In this document: positions 1-14,140 of the stretch, in pieces
Position numbering within the stretch: the first letter of the stretch is position 1
Layout: each line of letters begins with the position of its first letter
Origin: Irineochytrium annulatum
Taxonomy: Eukaryota; Chytridiomycota; Chytridiomycetes; Chytridiales; Chytridiaceae
Length of the DNA stretch: 37,560 bases
Assembly (NCBI GenBank): GCA_027600665.1
Contig: JADGJL010000124.1
Coordinates: 1-37,560, forward strand
Direction: 5' to 3'
Notes under the pieces: model-generated
What the model was told of the DNA's origin: nothing
Database searches by the model: none
The model's input: the letters and a program-made list of their open reading frames with translations, nothing else
Program-made: the position numbers and the translations under genes

Positions 1-560
1 GGGAGAAGGAGGAGGCTGGTGACGATGTCGAGGAGCGGGCTGGGCATGATGCGGTGCCGGAAGCGGACGATGTCGACGAAACGACGGAATTTGTTGACGA
101 CATTGATGGGCCTTCTCCGTCGCCAACGGCGATTCTCGAATCGTACGGCGATGGCCCGTCTTCCCTTAACGACACTGCGTCCACATGTCGCTTCTCGATC
201 GCTTCGTCGATCGAGCCGGTTCTCGAAGTGAGGGGCAAAGACATCACGGGCTTGCCGGAGCTGGTTGAGGATGCGATATCAACCAACCTGTCCGTTGTCT
301 CCGTCCAAGACATGTCGGCCGTCGTAGCGGCCTCTCCACCGCCGAAGTCTTCGAAGTCGTCTGCCTTCATCTTCATTTCATCCCGGTGGATGACGGCCTC
401 GACGATTTGGAGACAGAGGACGGCTAAAGAAGGGCCGACTCCGGCCGCTTCGGTGGTGCGGAGCACGTCGTCGTCGTCGACATTGCGGCACACAAAGTCT
501 AAGGGATTCAGGTTTGCATCTTGTTACTTGTTGCCGCACACGCGGTGTTCAGGAAACTAA
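1..560 (+). CDS. partial, unresolved 3' part of a gene entering from the left
   Basis: An open frame runs from the left edge to about 560. Its first 75 codons are acidic and Ser/Pro-rich (repeated Asp-Asp, Glu-Glu and Pro-Ser-Pro), as in a disordered C-terminal tail. A second frame, from about 312 to a TAA at about 432, also reads like coding sequence and ends with many Asp and Glu. A short intron or an assembly frameshift may therefore join the two. A possible GTGAGG donor lies near 229, but I could not find a splice pair that keeps the frame. No domain is recognisable. Strand and coding status are inferred from codon and residue composition only. Confidence 0.35.
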   Translation, partial: EKEEAGDDVEERAGHDAVPEADDVDETTEFVDDIDGPSPSPTAILESYGDGPSSLNDTASTCRFSIASSIEPVLEVRGKDITGLPELVEDAISTNLSVVSVQDMSAVVAASPPPKSSKSSAFIFISSRWMTASTIWRQRTAKEGPTPAASVVRSTSSSSTLRHTKSKGFRFASCYLLPHTRCSGN

Positions 561-876
561 CGGAACCGGCACAGGTCCTTTGGAGTTAGCTGGATGGCAG
601 ACACGTTCTCCGTGCGGTTTGACATGTAGATACACTGTGGATTTTGGCAACACAACGCCAGCAAATTCACGGCATTTTTTTTCCATCATCGTTCGCTCGA
701 CGCTTCGTGCAATTCCCGTGTCTTCATTTTCAATATTACAGATCTTTTCCAAGGCCTTTATTCTGTCTTTCTGGACGATCTTGGCATTTTAAGTCCCTAT
801 AATTGCTTATCTGCTCAGAACTCTTGTGGTGTAGCCCATCAAGGAACTTTGACAATCCTCATCCGCTCCAGCAACC
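561..876. other. intergenic stretch upstream of the membrane-protein gene
   Basis: No convincing coding sequence or RNA gene is visible. T-rich runs near 675-690 and 755-790 are compatible with a 3' end of the left-hand gene followed by the promoter of the next one. No clear TATA box was recognised. Confidence 0.4.
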
Positions 877-2765
877 ATGTTCATCATCAGTCTGCCGCTC
901 GTAATCGAGGTTCGTCCCGAAAGCGAACTCGCTAGCCTAAACCGATGCAGATACCGCTGTCGACGAGTTGGACGAATCTCTTCATCCTGGCCTTCTTCAA
1001 GGCTGCCTTCCTAGTCATCGCGCGAATCGCCCACATCATCACCATCACGTCGTTCGACCCATTTGCGCGCAGGTCCCTCAAGCGGATCGTCTCCATCGCG
1101 GAACTTCTCATCGAGATGCGATCCGGCGCCCTCTTCACCTCGACCCTCCACTCGGCCCACATGCGCTTAGGAGGCGTCAGCGCCCTCGTCGGCACCCTCT
1201 TCCTCTCCGTCCTCGCCTTCGAGCAGCTATCAATCCTCACCATTGTCCCCGTCACGGTCGAGGAGGTTGTTGTGGGATCCGTGCCGGCCGTCGTTAACGT
1301 CTCGGCCTACTACGATGTCATCAGCACGCGGAACATCCGAGCTGGTGCCAACGCCGGGCCGAGCGTGCAGGTGCTGAACATCAGCGCGAGGCAGTCGTTG
1401 CTGTCTGGGTATGCGGCTTCGGGGATGAGGCTGACGGATAATGGGATGTTGATACCGGACGGACTGGCCGGGGCGTGGGCATACCCGCCGCAAGCCGTCG
1501 TGGCCGTGGGCGCCGTGGCGGATTGCAGGACGGTGCATACGAATGGGAGGATATACGTGAACCACCTGGACGGCGCGTTCGCCCTCGTGAGGAACTTCAC
1601 CGTCGGTCTGTCCACTGCGTCGTCGATCGAGGATCTGGGCGTTGATGCGGGTTACTCCAACATCCACATGCTCGGGTTAACCATCATGCCGGCGGGGGAC
1701 AACGGCGCGACCATGGCACAACTTGACGCGGTCCTATGTGCGTTCGGGTCTAATACGACGGACGCGTACCTCGCTGGCGCCAACATCGGCCGACCCTCCG
1801 GTCAGTTCTGCCCAAACATCTACGGCCTCATATGTCAGGTCACGCCGGGCCAGGGTTTCGTCTTGTTTGACAACGTAGAGAGCACTGGCAACGTGACACA
1901 GTTCGTCCCCGAGCCGTTGCCGATATTCGGATATGTCGACTCGCAGACGGCGGATCTCATCGATCAGACGACATTGCCGGCGCAGTGGTACAACCCGACG
2001 TACAACATCACGCGCGCGGATATCAATGCTCTCGTGCAGCGGTCTTTTAACTCGTGGATCGGTGGAGGCGTGCCACCGTCCACAAACTCCGCTCCGACGG
2101 CCGACGAGAACGTCAACGAAGACGGGTACGACAGCGGATACGCGTGGATCGGGGAGACGGAGGGCCTCGTGTACCAGGTGCGGCAGCGGTCGAGCTTCAG
2201 CGCGCTGCTGATCATGCTGACCCTTATCGTGATGGTGGTGGCGGCGGGAGGCGGTTGGGTGTTCTATAACATGAATTTGTACATCTTGCTGCGACGGTAT
2301 AACCTGGACGCGGAAGAAGATGGACCGGCGCGTGAGGAGGCGGCAGCAGCGACGGCGGGTGCGGGCGGTCGGCAGGGGTCGATGACGACGCTTAAGCGCT
2401 TGAAGAGCATAAGGGTTATGGGATTGCCGCTCAGGGAGGCGCATAGGGAGGGATTGAAGAACGTGACGACGGTTGGGGGCATCGTTAGGCTCGCGTTTGG
2501 CAGCTTATGCCAGGACGTGTCAGCGGACAATTTGCTGCAGAAGGACAACGCGCTGAACGAGGAGGTGATTCAAAGCGTAATCCGGAACGGAAGGACAGCA
2601 TCGCTACGAGCTCATATTGTTGGAAACCTTGGAAGATTAAGAAGCGAACGAACGTTAGGGAGTTTGCCACGGCCTGTAAGTACATATATTTTAAACTGTT
2701 ACGATATTTTTTTTTTAAAAAGTACAAAGGATTCCGTAAAGCTTTCGCGGACCTCCTTCCAATGA
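877..2765 (+). CDS. predicted multi-pass membrane protein with large glycosylated ectodomain, function unknown
   Basis: About 606-615 residues. I place the start at 877 because a short first exon (MFIISLPLVIE) joins in frame across an intron 910-950, which has a CTAAAC branch site and a CAG acceptor. A donor at 901 also keeps the frame, and the alternative start is the ATG at 945. Hydrophobic segments lie near residues 10-35 and 75-100, and again at about 425-455. The roughly 320 residues between the last two carry several N-glycosylation sequons (NVS, NIS, NFT, NTT, NVT, NIT), so this part is probably luminal or extracellular. The tail after the last helix is basic and probably cytosolic. 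A GTAAGT at about 2676 may start another intron, so the last 30 codons are doubtful. I recognise no family. Confidence 0.6.
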
Positions 2766-2828
2766 TAACGCTCCACCACCTAGCATCCAGCAAGCAAAAC
2801 ATTTAAAACGCATACATTCATTCATAAA

Positions 2829-3488
2829 TTAACTGGTGTATTTTAAGCACCTACAGCAAAGACGACTTTAGATAAAGAGATCACGCCTATGTAACATTAT
2901 GTACCTTGTCTCCTCGTGAGTACCCTTGCACTTCAACGAGCAATAAAGCATTCCGCACTTCATGCACTCGTAATTCGACATAAACCCGCAAACCGTGCAG
3001 AACTTGCGCGCAGGGTACCTGGAAGGACCCATTGCCGCGGTGAGATACGTCGGGACATCCGGCGGAGCATGCTTCTACATGCTTATGTTACTACACTTCC
3101 GACGGGATATGAGTACGAGAACTGTCCAAGCGGGTTGACAAGACGCACCAGGTCTTCAATGAGCGCCATCAAGTTCTTCTTCTGATACAAGTTCCTCCGC
3201 CCAGTCGACTTCTTCTTGTTCCTCGAAGCTGCAGGACGGGCTTCAGCATAATGACGCGGGTGACATATTGAGCAGCAATGAGTCACCGTCGGCATCATCC
3301 GCCAGGGGCATCCTCTTCCCGCGCCTCGTGGTGTGCTCCCCGCCGTCGGCGTCGACGGTCCACTCCTCCACGACGTCCGTCGCGGCCGATGAGTTGTCCT
3401 CCTCTAGCTTGTCCAGGCGCATCTTCAGGAGTCGCCGTCGGGCCGCCCCGTCGAGCGCCGGCAGCGCCCGGGTGACCCTTCCTTCCAT
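2829..3488 (-). CDS. ZNHIT1: HIT-type zinc finger protein ZNHIT1/Vps71, SWR1 chromatin-remodelling subunit
   Basis: Four exons with introns at 3286-3229, 3148-3072 (acceptor possibly 3 nt earlier) and 2904-2851 give 156 residues; human ZNHIT1 has 154. The N-terminal half has the family's KRMPLADDAD stretch followed by a basic KKK segment and FMALIED-like residues. The second half reads YLTAAMGPSRYPARKFC and then the HIT finger. Its ligands are CxxC (TVC), CxxC (MKC), CxxxC (SLKC) and GTHEETRC. The last Cys is created only when the final intron is removed, which also yields the family ending RCLKYTS. An in-frame TGA lies just upstream of the ATG. Known role of the family: SWR1 (SRCAP in animals) subunit needed for H2A.Z deposition in the nucleus. 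The gene sits head to head with HCCS, 68 bp away. Confidence 0.9.
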
Positions 3489-3556
3489 TTCGGCGGCCCG
3501 CGATCAGACTCGCACCAAGATTGCGTCGAAGAAAAAGACGGTTATCCTGTAATGAA
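3489..3556. promoter_or_regulatory. 68-bp shared divergent promoter, ZNHIT1/HCCS
   Basis: Only 68 bp separate the two start codons, so both 5' UTRs and core promoters must overlap each other or the opposite gene's first exon. No TATA box is evident. The bidirectional role is inferred from gene orientation. Confidence 0.5.
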
Positions 3557-4465
3557 ATGACCAAGCCGACAACAGCGGACCCAGCGATGAAGTCAACGAC
3601 GCCGGTCCGCGACCTGCCCCCGGATCACCCACCGATCCCGCTGGACGCCACGAGCTGTCCATATAATGCTGACGCGGACCCGGACGTTCTGGCGACCCTG
3701 AACAACATGCCGTCACCGGGACAAGCGCCGGCGCAGGGCCAGCGGGAGCGCCTGTCGACTGAGCGAGAGGTCAGCTCGATCCCGATGGCAGGGAGGTTTG
3801 AAGGGAAAAACTGGATATACCCTTCGGAACAGGCATGTATCGCGGCGACGATGGCTTTGGACGATTGCTGATCGTCTCCCTCACATCCCGCTGGCGACTG
3901 CAGATGTTCTTCAACGTGAGTTGCTTTACTTCGATTATTTGCTTTCTTCGCGTTTTTTTAATGCGACGGTTGCATATCAGGCTATGAAGCGGAAAAACTG
4001 GAGCCCACACGAGAAGGATATGGGTGTTGTTGTACCCATCCATAACGCCGTGAACGAGCAGTGCTGGCGGAAGATCATGGAGTGGGAAGGCATGCATGAG
4101 CAGTCAGTATTGTATACATCCGAAGCACTGCTACTTCTATTTTGGAGTTTTGACACTACACTCCTCCATAAAGAACCTGCAAAACTCCACGCCTGCTCAA
4201 ATTCGAAGGCAAGCCGCGCCAGTACACCCCAAAGGCCCGTCTTCTTAATCTCGTTGGCTACACGTTACCGTTTGATCGCCACGACTGGACTGTGGATCGG
4301 TGCGGCGTAACGGTGCGTTATGTAATAGACTTTTACTCGGGACAGCAGTCGGACCCGGACAAGCCGGCGTCGTTTTTCCTGGACGTGCGGCCCGACATAT
4401 TGAGCTGGGAGGGGGTGAAGGATCGGTGTATGAGGTTTTGGAGGACAGGGTCGGGGTTGTTTTGA
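3557..4465 (+). CDS. HCCS: holocytochrome c synthase (cytochrome c heme lyase)
   Basis: Attaches heme covalently to apocytochrome c in the mitochondrial intermembrane space. Four exons give 233 residues: 3557-3832, 3904-3915 (12 nt), 3981-4102 and 4174-4465. Visible family hallmarks are a heme-regulatory Cys-Pro pair (C34-P35), the MPSPGQAPAQGQ and LSTEREVSSIP stretches, NWIYPSEQMFFNAM, and PIHNAVNEQCW with the heme-ligand His (H117). The C-terminal part has GYTLPFDRHDW, the conserved RCG, RYVIDFY and LDVRP motifs. The first intron (3833-3903) starts with GC instead of GT (CAG/GCATGT), and the second exon encodes only MFFN. Phases close exactly. An in-frame ATG at 3587 is an alternative start. 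Confidence 0.92.
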
Positions 4466-4703
4466 TGGCTACCGGGTGGCGGGGCCTGTTGGATGTTATG
4501 CGGCGCTGTTTTTCAAAGCATTTCGAATACAAGCATTTTCTTGCATGAATGCATTGAATGCATTGATATCCACGTTGTCCTGAGCGATCGCCGACACTGT
4601 AGACCGAAAGGCATAGAGGTGTGTAAATAAGCAAGAAGAGGCGCGTTTGTCAAGCTTATGTAAACTAACTATAGCAAGCGATTGAACGAAATGTGCCGAA
4701 AAT

Positions 4704-5805
4704 TCACGCAGTGGTACTTTTTTTCAACAGCTCCTCGCAATGTTCTACAAGCTTGTCGATGTCTCCTGGCGCGGCGACGGTGCCGCCGAACGTAACGTGC
4801 TGCCTCTCCTCCTTCCTGTCAAACAAGAACGCGCCAGACCTCGGCAGCTTCTCCTTCGTGACAGCCGCCCATACGATCGTGTCCGCACCCTGCGACGCGG
4901 TCCTCAGGCGGGCCTTCATCTGACTGTAAAATCCGGGCAGGGACGTTCGCACGCCAGTGGTGTCTGCCCAACCTGATACGTTCACGGTGTCAGTGCGATA
5001 AATGTAACAAATATGCGGATGTACCTGGGTGCATGGAATAGAACCTGACCTTGGGGTGCTTCGTCGCCCAGTACTCCGTCAACTCCACCTGCTGTCGCTT
5101 CGTCTGGGCGTACGCCAGCGTCCCTTCGAAGGCGGACTTCGAGAAGATAGCCGCGCCGGCGCCCGCCGGGTCCAGACGCTTGTTATACATGCCGCCCGAC
5201 GACACGTTGATGACGCGCGGGTCGTCGCTCCGCTCAAGCAATGGCATGAGCAATCTCGTTAGGGCGTAGGTAGACAGCGTGTTGGTGGCAAATACGGCTT
5301 CGATGCCGTCGGGCGTCTCGCTCCAGGTCGCGGGGAGGATGCCGGCGTTGTTGATGAGGATGTCGAGCTTGGCGTCGGGCTTCTTCGAGATGCGCTCAAC
5401 GAAGTCCGCGATCTGACGCGGCCGGGACACGTCCACCACCTTGTAAAACCCGATTAGCAGCCGATGCGGTGAGAAACACATAGCCGAGTCGCAAACCTCC
5501 AGGTATATCCGTTCATTACCCGTCTCCTCGACGATCTCCGACCTGGCCTCGCCCCCTCTTTTCGCGTCGCGGCATAGCATGTACACGGAGGAATTGCGCT
5601 TGGCCAGCTCCCTCACGGCCTCCTTGCCCAACCCGGAGTTCCCACCTGTGATTATTGCAATCTTATCCTGGAGGTCCACGTCCAACGCGCCCGGTGTGAA
5701 GTTGGCGGCGTTCCCTTCGAAGCCCTGTTTCGTCCATGAGACCAAACCGGCCGCGCTGAAGAGGATGGAGCGATAGACCGTGTAGAGTGACTCGACGATG
5801 GGCAT
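4704..5805 (-). CDS. DHRS12: short-chain dehydrogenase/reductase, DHRS12-like
   Basis: Three exons with introns 5496-5440 and 5024-4973 give 330 residues. The Rossmann NAD(P) motif TGGNSGLG is at 53-60 and NNAG at 133-136. The catalytic triad is Ser184 (VSSGG), Tyr213 and Lys217 (YAQTK). The order and surroundings (YRSI near the N-terminus, RVINVSSGGM, KRQQVELTEYWA, MHPGWADTTGVR) match DHRS12-type enzymes better than retinol dehydrogenases. The first intron is 57 nt and in frame, so it could be mistaken for 19 extra residues; its GCTAATC branch site and the interrupted motif argue for an intron. The N-terminal 25 residues are hydrophobic and may associate with a membrane. The substrate is not known. 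A TATATAAG lies about 40 bp upstream of the start. Confidence 0.85.
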
Positions 5806-5843
5806 TGTGGAAAGGCAGTTGAGTCAGGGTCGTTGGCTGCCTT

Positions 5844-5851
5844 CTTATATA
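5844..5851 (-). promoter_or_regulatory. TATA box of the DHRS12-like gene
   Basis: TATATAAG on the minus strand lies about 40 bp before the ATG at 5805. That spacing would leave a 5' UTR of roughly 10 nt. It is a sequence match with suitable position only. Confidence 0.5.
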
Positions 5852-6395
5852 CGAGCGCCGTGCGGATAATTCCAGCACATAGCGATCACTTACGACATCC
5901 CAAAGAGATCGGAGTTTTAGGGACCTAGTCAAGTTTCCCAGGGCCTCCCGGTCGCTGCCCCTGTCTAGCGTGCCGGGTGCTCAGGCCCCCCGGTGCAGCC
6001 CCGCGGCGCCATCAGTAACGAAGAGGAAGAGGGAAAGGCAGGTGAATTCTAGCAACTACGTCCGTTCTCTCCAATCTCCAACCATAAAATGTTCCTATTT
6101 TCCAACTGTTTACGAGTTGATAATGATCGATGGCGATTGAAGTTAATGGGGTCTCAGGTATCAGGTGAGAGTGGCTCGGCAACTTTTACCGTTTGGTCCC
6201 CTGTGTTCCACAGGCCGGCCGCCCTCACGCCGACATCCACGAGAACGAAACACGGACCCGAAGAGGCTCTCCCACGCCTGCCAGCCATTTCTCGCATCGC
6301 CCCCGACCTTGACCCCAGACGTCAGCGCCAACGCTCGTGCATCGGCTCTCCCGTCGCTGATCGATCATATATAGCGGGCCTTTGCCGGATCCGAA
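5852..6395. other. divergent intergenic region
   Basis: Lies between the minus-strand dehydrogenase and the plus-strand Spa2-like gene. No coding segment is supported. It contains a G/C-rich patch near 5935-6005 and a TATA box at 6368-6373. Confidence 0.5.
6368..6373 (+). promoter_or_regulatory. TATA box of the Spa2-like gene
   Basis: TATATA in an otherwise GC-rich context. It is only about 28 bp upstream of the first ATG (6396), so transcription probably starts near 6396. That makes the second in-frame ATG (6429) the likelier translation start. Confidence 0.5.
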
Positions 6396-8993
6396 GTGCC
6401 GCTGCCGGGACCGTGGCCGTGGCCCGTCATGCCAACGAAGACGAACTCGAGGGACGGATCTGTCGCAGCCGGGGAGAAGGGCGGCGGCGGGTGGTTCAAG
6501 AACAACAAGCTGTTCTCGTTCCTGAGCTCGAGCAGCACCAGCAGCAGTAGTGTCAGCAGCTCGACGCCGACAATCACCGGTGGTTCCGATCATGGTCGCT
6601 CGACGGGGATGACCCGCAGCCGGAGCAGCATCGGCAGCCGGGCCTCGAGGAACTCGATGTCGTCGACTCACCAGCCTGTCTCAAAGCAGCAGTCCGCCTC
6701 CAACATGATGGGATCCGGAGGGCTGTCGCCTGCGGCCCCACCGCCAATTGCCTCGCCGAGTATGCTGCATCCACACCATTCTAACCCGACCACGTCGCTG
6801 TCGAGAAAGGGAAGCAAGCGGAATAACAATAACAACAACATTCTTCCTTCGATGTCAACGTCTGCATCTCCGCCTCCACCATCCGACGTGGTTAACCCTC
6901 ACGCAAAGCCGCATCACTATGCCACCCAGCGGCCAGTCTCACCGAATAGTACGTGTTATTGCCGCTGAATGCTTCAGACTAACGATTGGCTTTAAGTCTA
7001 CCACTCCCTGGATCGGCCGAGCAGATCGGCATCACCGGCACCATCGGTCAGCTCGACCTTGGCGGCCGAACGGCTTGCACGCCTCACCGACGCTCAAGTT
7101 GCCGACCTTGCCGCCCAGGTGTCATCCGAAAGCTACCGGCGACGGACGCCCGTCGGGGCCCTACTCGCCGCGTATGAGTTTGCGGGTCAGAAGACTCGCG
7201 CGACAGGCGGCGGCTCCGCGGCCTCCCGCCTCTCACTGATGTCTAACGACCAGTTTCGGATCTTGGCAAACGACCTTGACGCCGAGGCGCTCCGGAGGGA
7301 CATCCCTGGCATCGACACCCTTGGCCGCTCTCGCGCCGGCTCCGTTATCTCGTTGGGCCTGTCGAGGAGCAACAGCACCAACGCCGAACGCAACGGAGGG
7401 TCTGAGCCTTTGCTAGCGCGGGATATCACTCTCCGCGCTGCTAAATTTGCACCGGGCAACGCGGCGGCCGCCGAAGCCATGGCCGCCATCTCGTCGCCCC
7501 TGTCGTCTTCCCCGTCGTCCACTAATCCGAACGGCATTCAGCTACTTCAACCGGCCGCGGGGTCAAGCCTCAATAGGTCGCTTTCATCTTCGTCCCTCTC
7601 CTCCCTCCCGACTCGCATGATTCCCGTCGGCGCAGGACCGGCGGCGGCCTCCATGTTGGCCCAGTCGTCCCCGACCAGCGCCGCGTCCCCGACGCCGGCC
7701 TCGGTTACGAACCTCGCCGCCGTCTCCTCGAACCCCTCCGGCCCGAGCCCTATGGCCATCTCCGCCTCACTCTCGTCGCTCACGGCGCCGGCCGCCATCT
7801 CCCCGTCCCCGGCCTCGGCGGCCTTCCTCGCGAGGTCGCAGTCGGCCACGGCCCTTAACGCCGCGCCGTCCCACCACCCCGACGACGACGACCCGGACAG
7901 GACGATCTCGCGCTCGAGGCTCGGCGGGTTGCCGGACCCGCAGTTTGCGGCCTTAAGGAGGGATTTGGCGGTGGAGATGGAGCGTAGGAGGAACGCCAGG
8001 AGGGGGCTTGGCGGAGGCAGCGATGACGAGGACGCGGTCGACGACGTCGACGTGGCGGGTGACGCTGCCGGCCCGATGTTCGGGAACGTGGCCGGGCGGA
8101 AAGGGTCCAAGTCGAGTCGTGGCGGGCTGGCCGGAGATGGCGGCGAGTACGGGGACTTTGCGGCGTCGGTTCTCGCGGCTGTAAGCGAGCGGACCGGCGT
8201 GATTGGGCTCGTCGGGAGCGTTGGGAGCGGTCAGGCGAGCCCGATGGGGTCCGAGGGCTCCCCGCTCCGGAACGCAGTTGAGGGTGGGGCCGACGACGAT
8301 AATGCGCTTGCCGAACCGGCTGCGCCCGGTGGCGTTAAGGGGAGGCACATCGTGCGGGCGCACACGGCGCCGCAGCAGGGAGTTGTTGGTGTATCGCCGC
8401 CGAGCGCGAGGGTGGAGGAACTCATGAGGGCGATGCCGTCGCAGGACTTGTGGAGGCTGTGGGACGACGCGGAGCACGAGGCCGGGCGGCGGGCCGCGGG
8501 CGGGATCGTGGTCGTGCCCGTTGCCGTGGAGGTGGAGCGGGAGAGGAAGAGCAAGGAGGACAAGAGGGAGAAGGAGGACCGGGAGAGAAGGAAGGGTGAG
8601 AAGGAGCGGGAGAAGAAGGAAAAAGAGGGCAAGGAGGCGAGGGAGGCCCGGGAGGCGGCCAACGTGGCTGCTTGGAGGAGTAGGATTGCCAAGCTGACAG
8701 ATGAGCAGATGGCGGAGGTTACGACGGACGTGTATGACGAGATGACGAGGAGGAGGGACAAGAGCGGTAAATACTTTCTCTTTCCTGTTCCGCTCATTAC
8801 TCATGTTTTTTTTCCGTCAATCTCATTACTCATGTTTGCTTTCCTTCAATAAGGTCCGTTTTTGGCAGCCCGGGCCGACCTTTCGCAGAAGCGGAACGAA
8901 GCGAGGAAGGAGCTTTCAAGACTGCCCTCGCGCGAGCTGAAATTGCTTTGGTCCATTATTCACGAAAGCATGAAGAAGCGCAAAATGGTTTAG
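6396..8993 (+). CDS. Spa2/GIT-like cell-polarity scaffold with SHD-type repeats
   Basis: Three exons with introns 6949-6996 and 8767-8853 give about 820 residues (809 if translation starts at 6429). The N-terminal 185 residues are low complexity, rich in Ser, Asn and Pro. A motif with Leu, Gln, Leu, Asp/Glu and a closing Arg-Arg pair recurs at about 206-234, 262-285, 490-516, 650-680, 740-770 and 790-820. The last two copies fit the Spa2 homology (GIT) repeat: AKLTDEQMAEVTTDVYDEM, then PFLAARADLSQKRNEARKEL. A Lys/Glu-rich coiled-coil-like stretch precedes them at about 690-735. Fungal Spa2 proteins organise polarity at hyphal tips, with partners that include MAP kinase pathway and formin proteins. 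The family call rests on the C-terminal pair; the earlier copies are degenerate. Confidence 0.7.
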
Positions 8994-9407
8994 CGATTTA
9001 CGGCGTACCTGTGCAACTGCTGTGCCGTCCTGGCACCATTCACCCATCTCGTTGCGCGTAATCCTTGCACTATTCACCCATCTCGTAGCGTGAATCCTTG
9101 TCTCGCCTTCACCTTTCTTTCTGACTTCAACTCGACCAACATTTCTTCAGTTAAGCCATCCTGGCAATAACCTTGTGGGTGTTCGAAGCGATTACTTGGA
9201 TGACCTATTGGACATTGGGTTTTTCCCTTTTTGGCTTAAATCATATAGAATATATACGCGCATGCGACTCCCTCTAAAGTACTGTCTCTATTGTCTGCAA
9301 ATATCTATCTGCCATGGATTGGGATATAAATTATGGTACAGCCTAACGAGAACAGAAGCGAAATGCAACCATATGCGTCATCAAGGTCTGCGAAGGTATA
9401 CGAATCG
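8994..9407. other. convergent 3' intergenic region with tandem duplication
   Basis: Lies between the stop of the Spa2-like gene and the stop of the kinase gene on the other strand. It holds a tandem duplication (9034-9100) and AT-rich sequence near 9220-9260. No gene is supported; an open frame at 9175-9462 is antisense to the kinase 3' end. Confidence 0.5.
9034..9100. repeat. tandem duplication, 34 + 33 bp
   Basis: Two adjacent copies at 9034-9067 and 9068-9100 share ATTCACCCATCTCGT and AATCCTTG blocks with a few differences. They lie in the 3' flank of the Spa2-like gene. Confidence 0.85.
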
Positions 9408-13999
<4,592 letters not shown>

Positions 14000-14140
14000 C
14001 TACAGACACAATCCAGAGCTGGAGAGTGAAGTTGGAGGCTATGGAATTATAAAACAGTCCTGCACCTGCTTTATTAATGATTATCTTTAAAAGCACCTCA
14101 CTGCAATCGATTTATCCGTACACAAACCCCTCCCCCCCTT

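Noticed and set aside
3243..3488. 81-codon frame as a separate small gene
   Set aside because: It is exon 1 of ZNHIT1 read into the first intron.
5440..5496. 19 extra residues in the DHRS12-like protein
   Set aside because: The segment starts with GTTTGC, ends with a good acceptor and has a GCTAATC branch site. Removing it restores the continuous YLEVVDVSRP block, so it is an intron.
7547..8804. Long minus-strand frames opposite the Spa2-like gene
   Set aside because: Overlap the supported coding strand with its clear splice sites and SHD motifs; low-complexity Ser/Leu/Pro composition.
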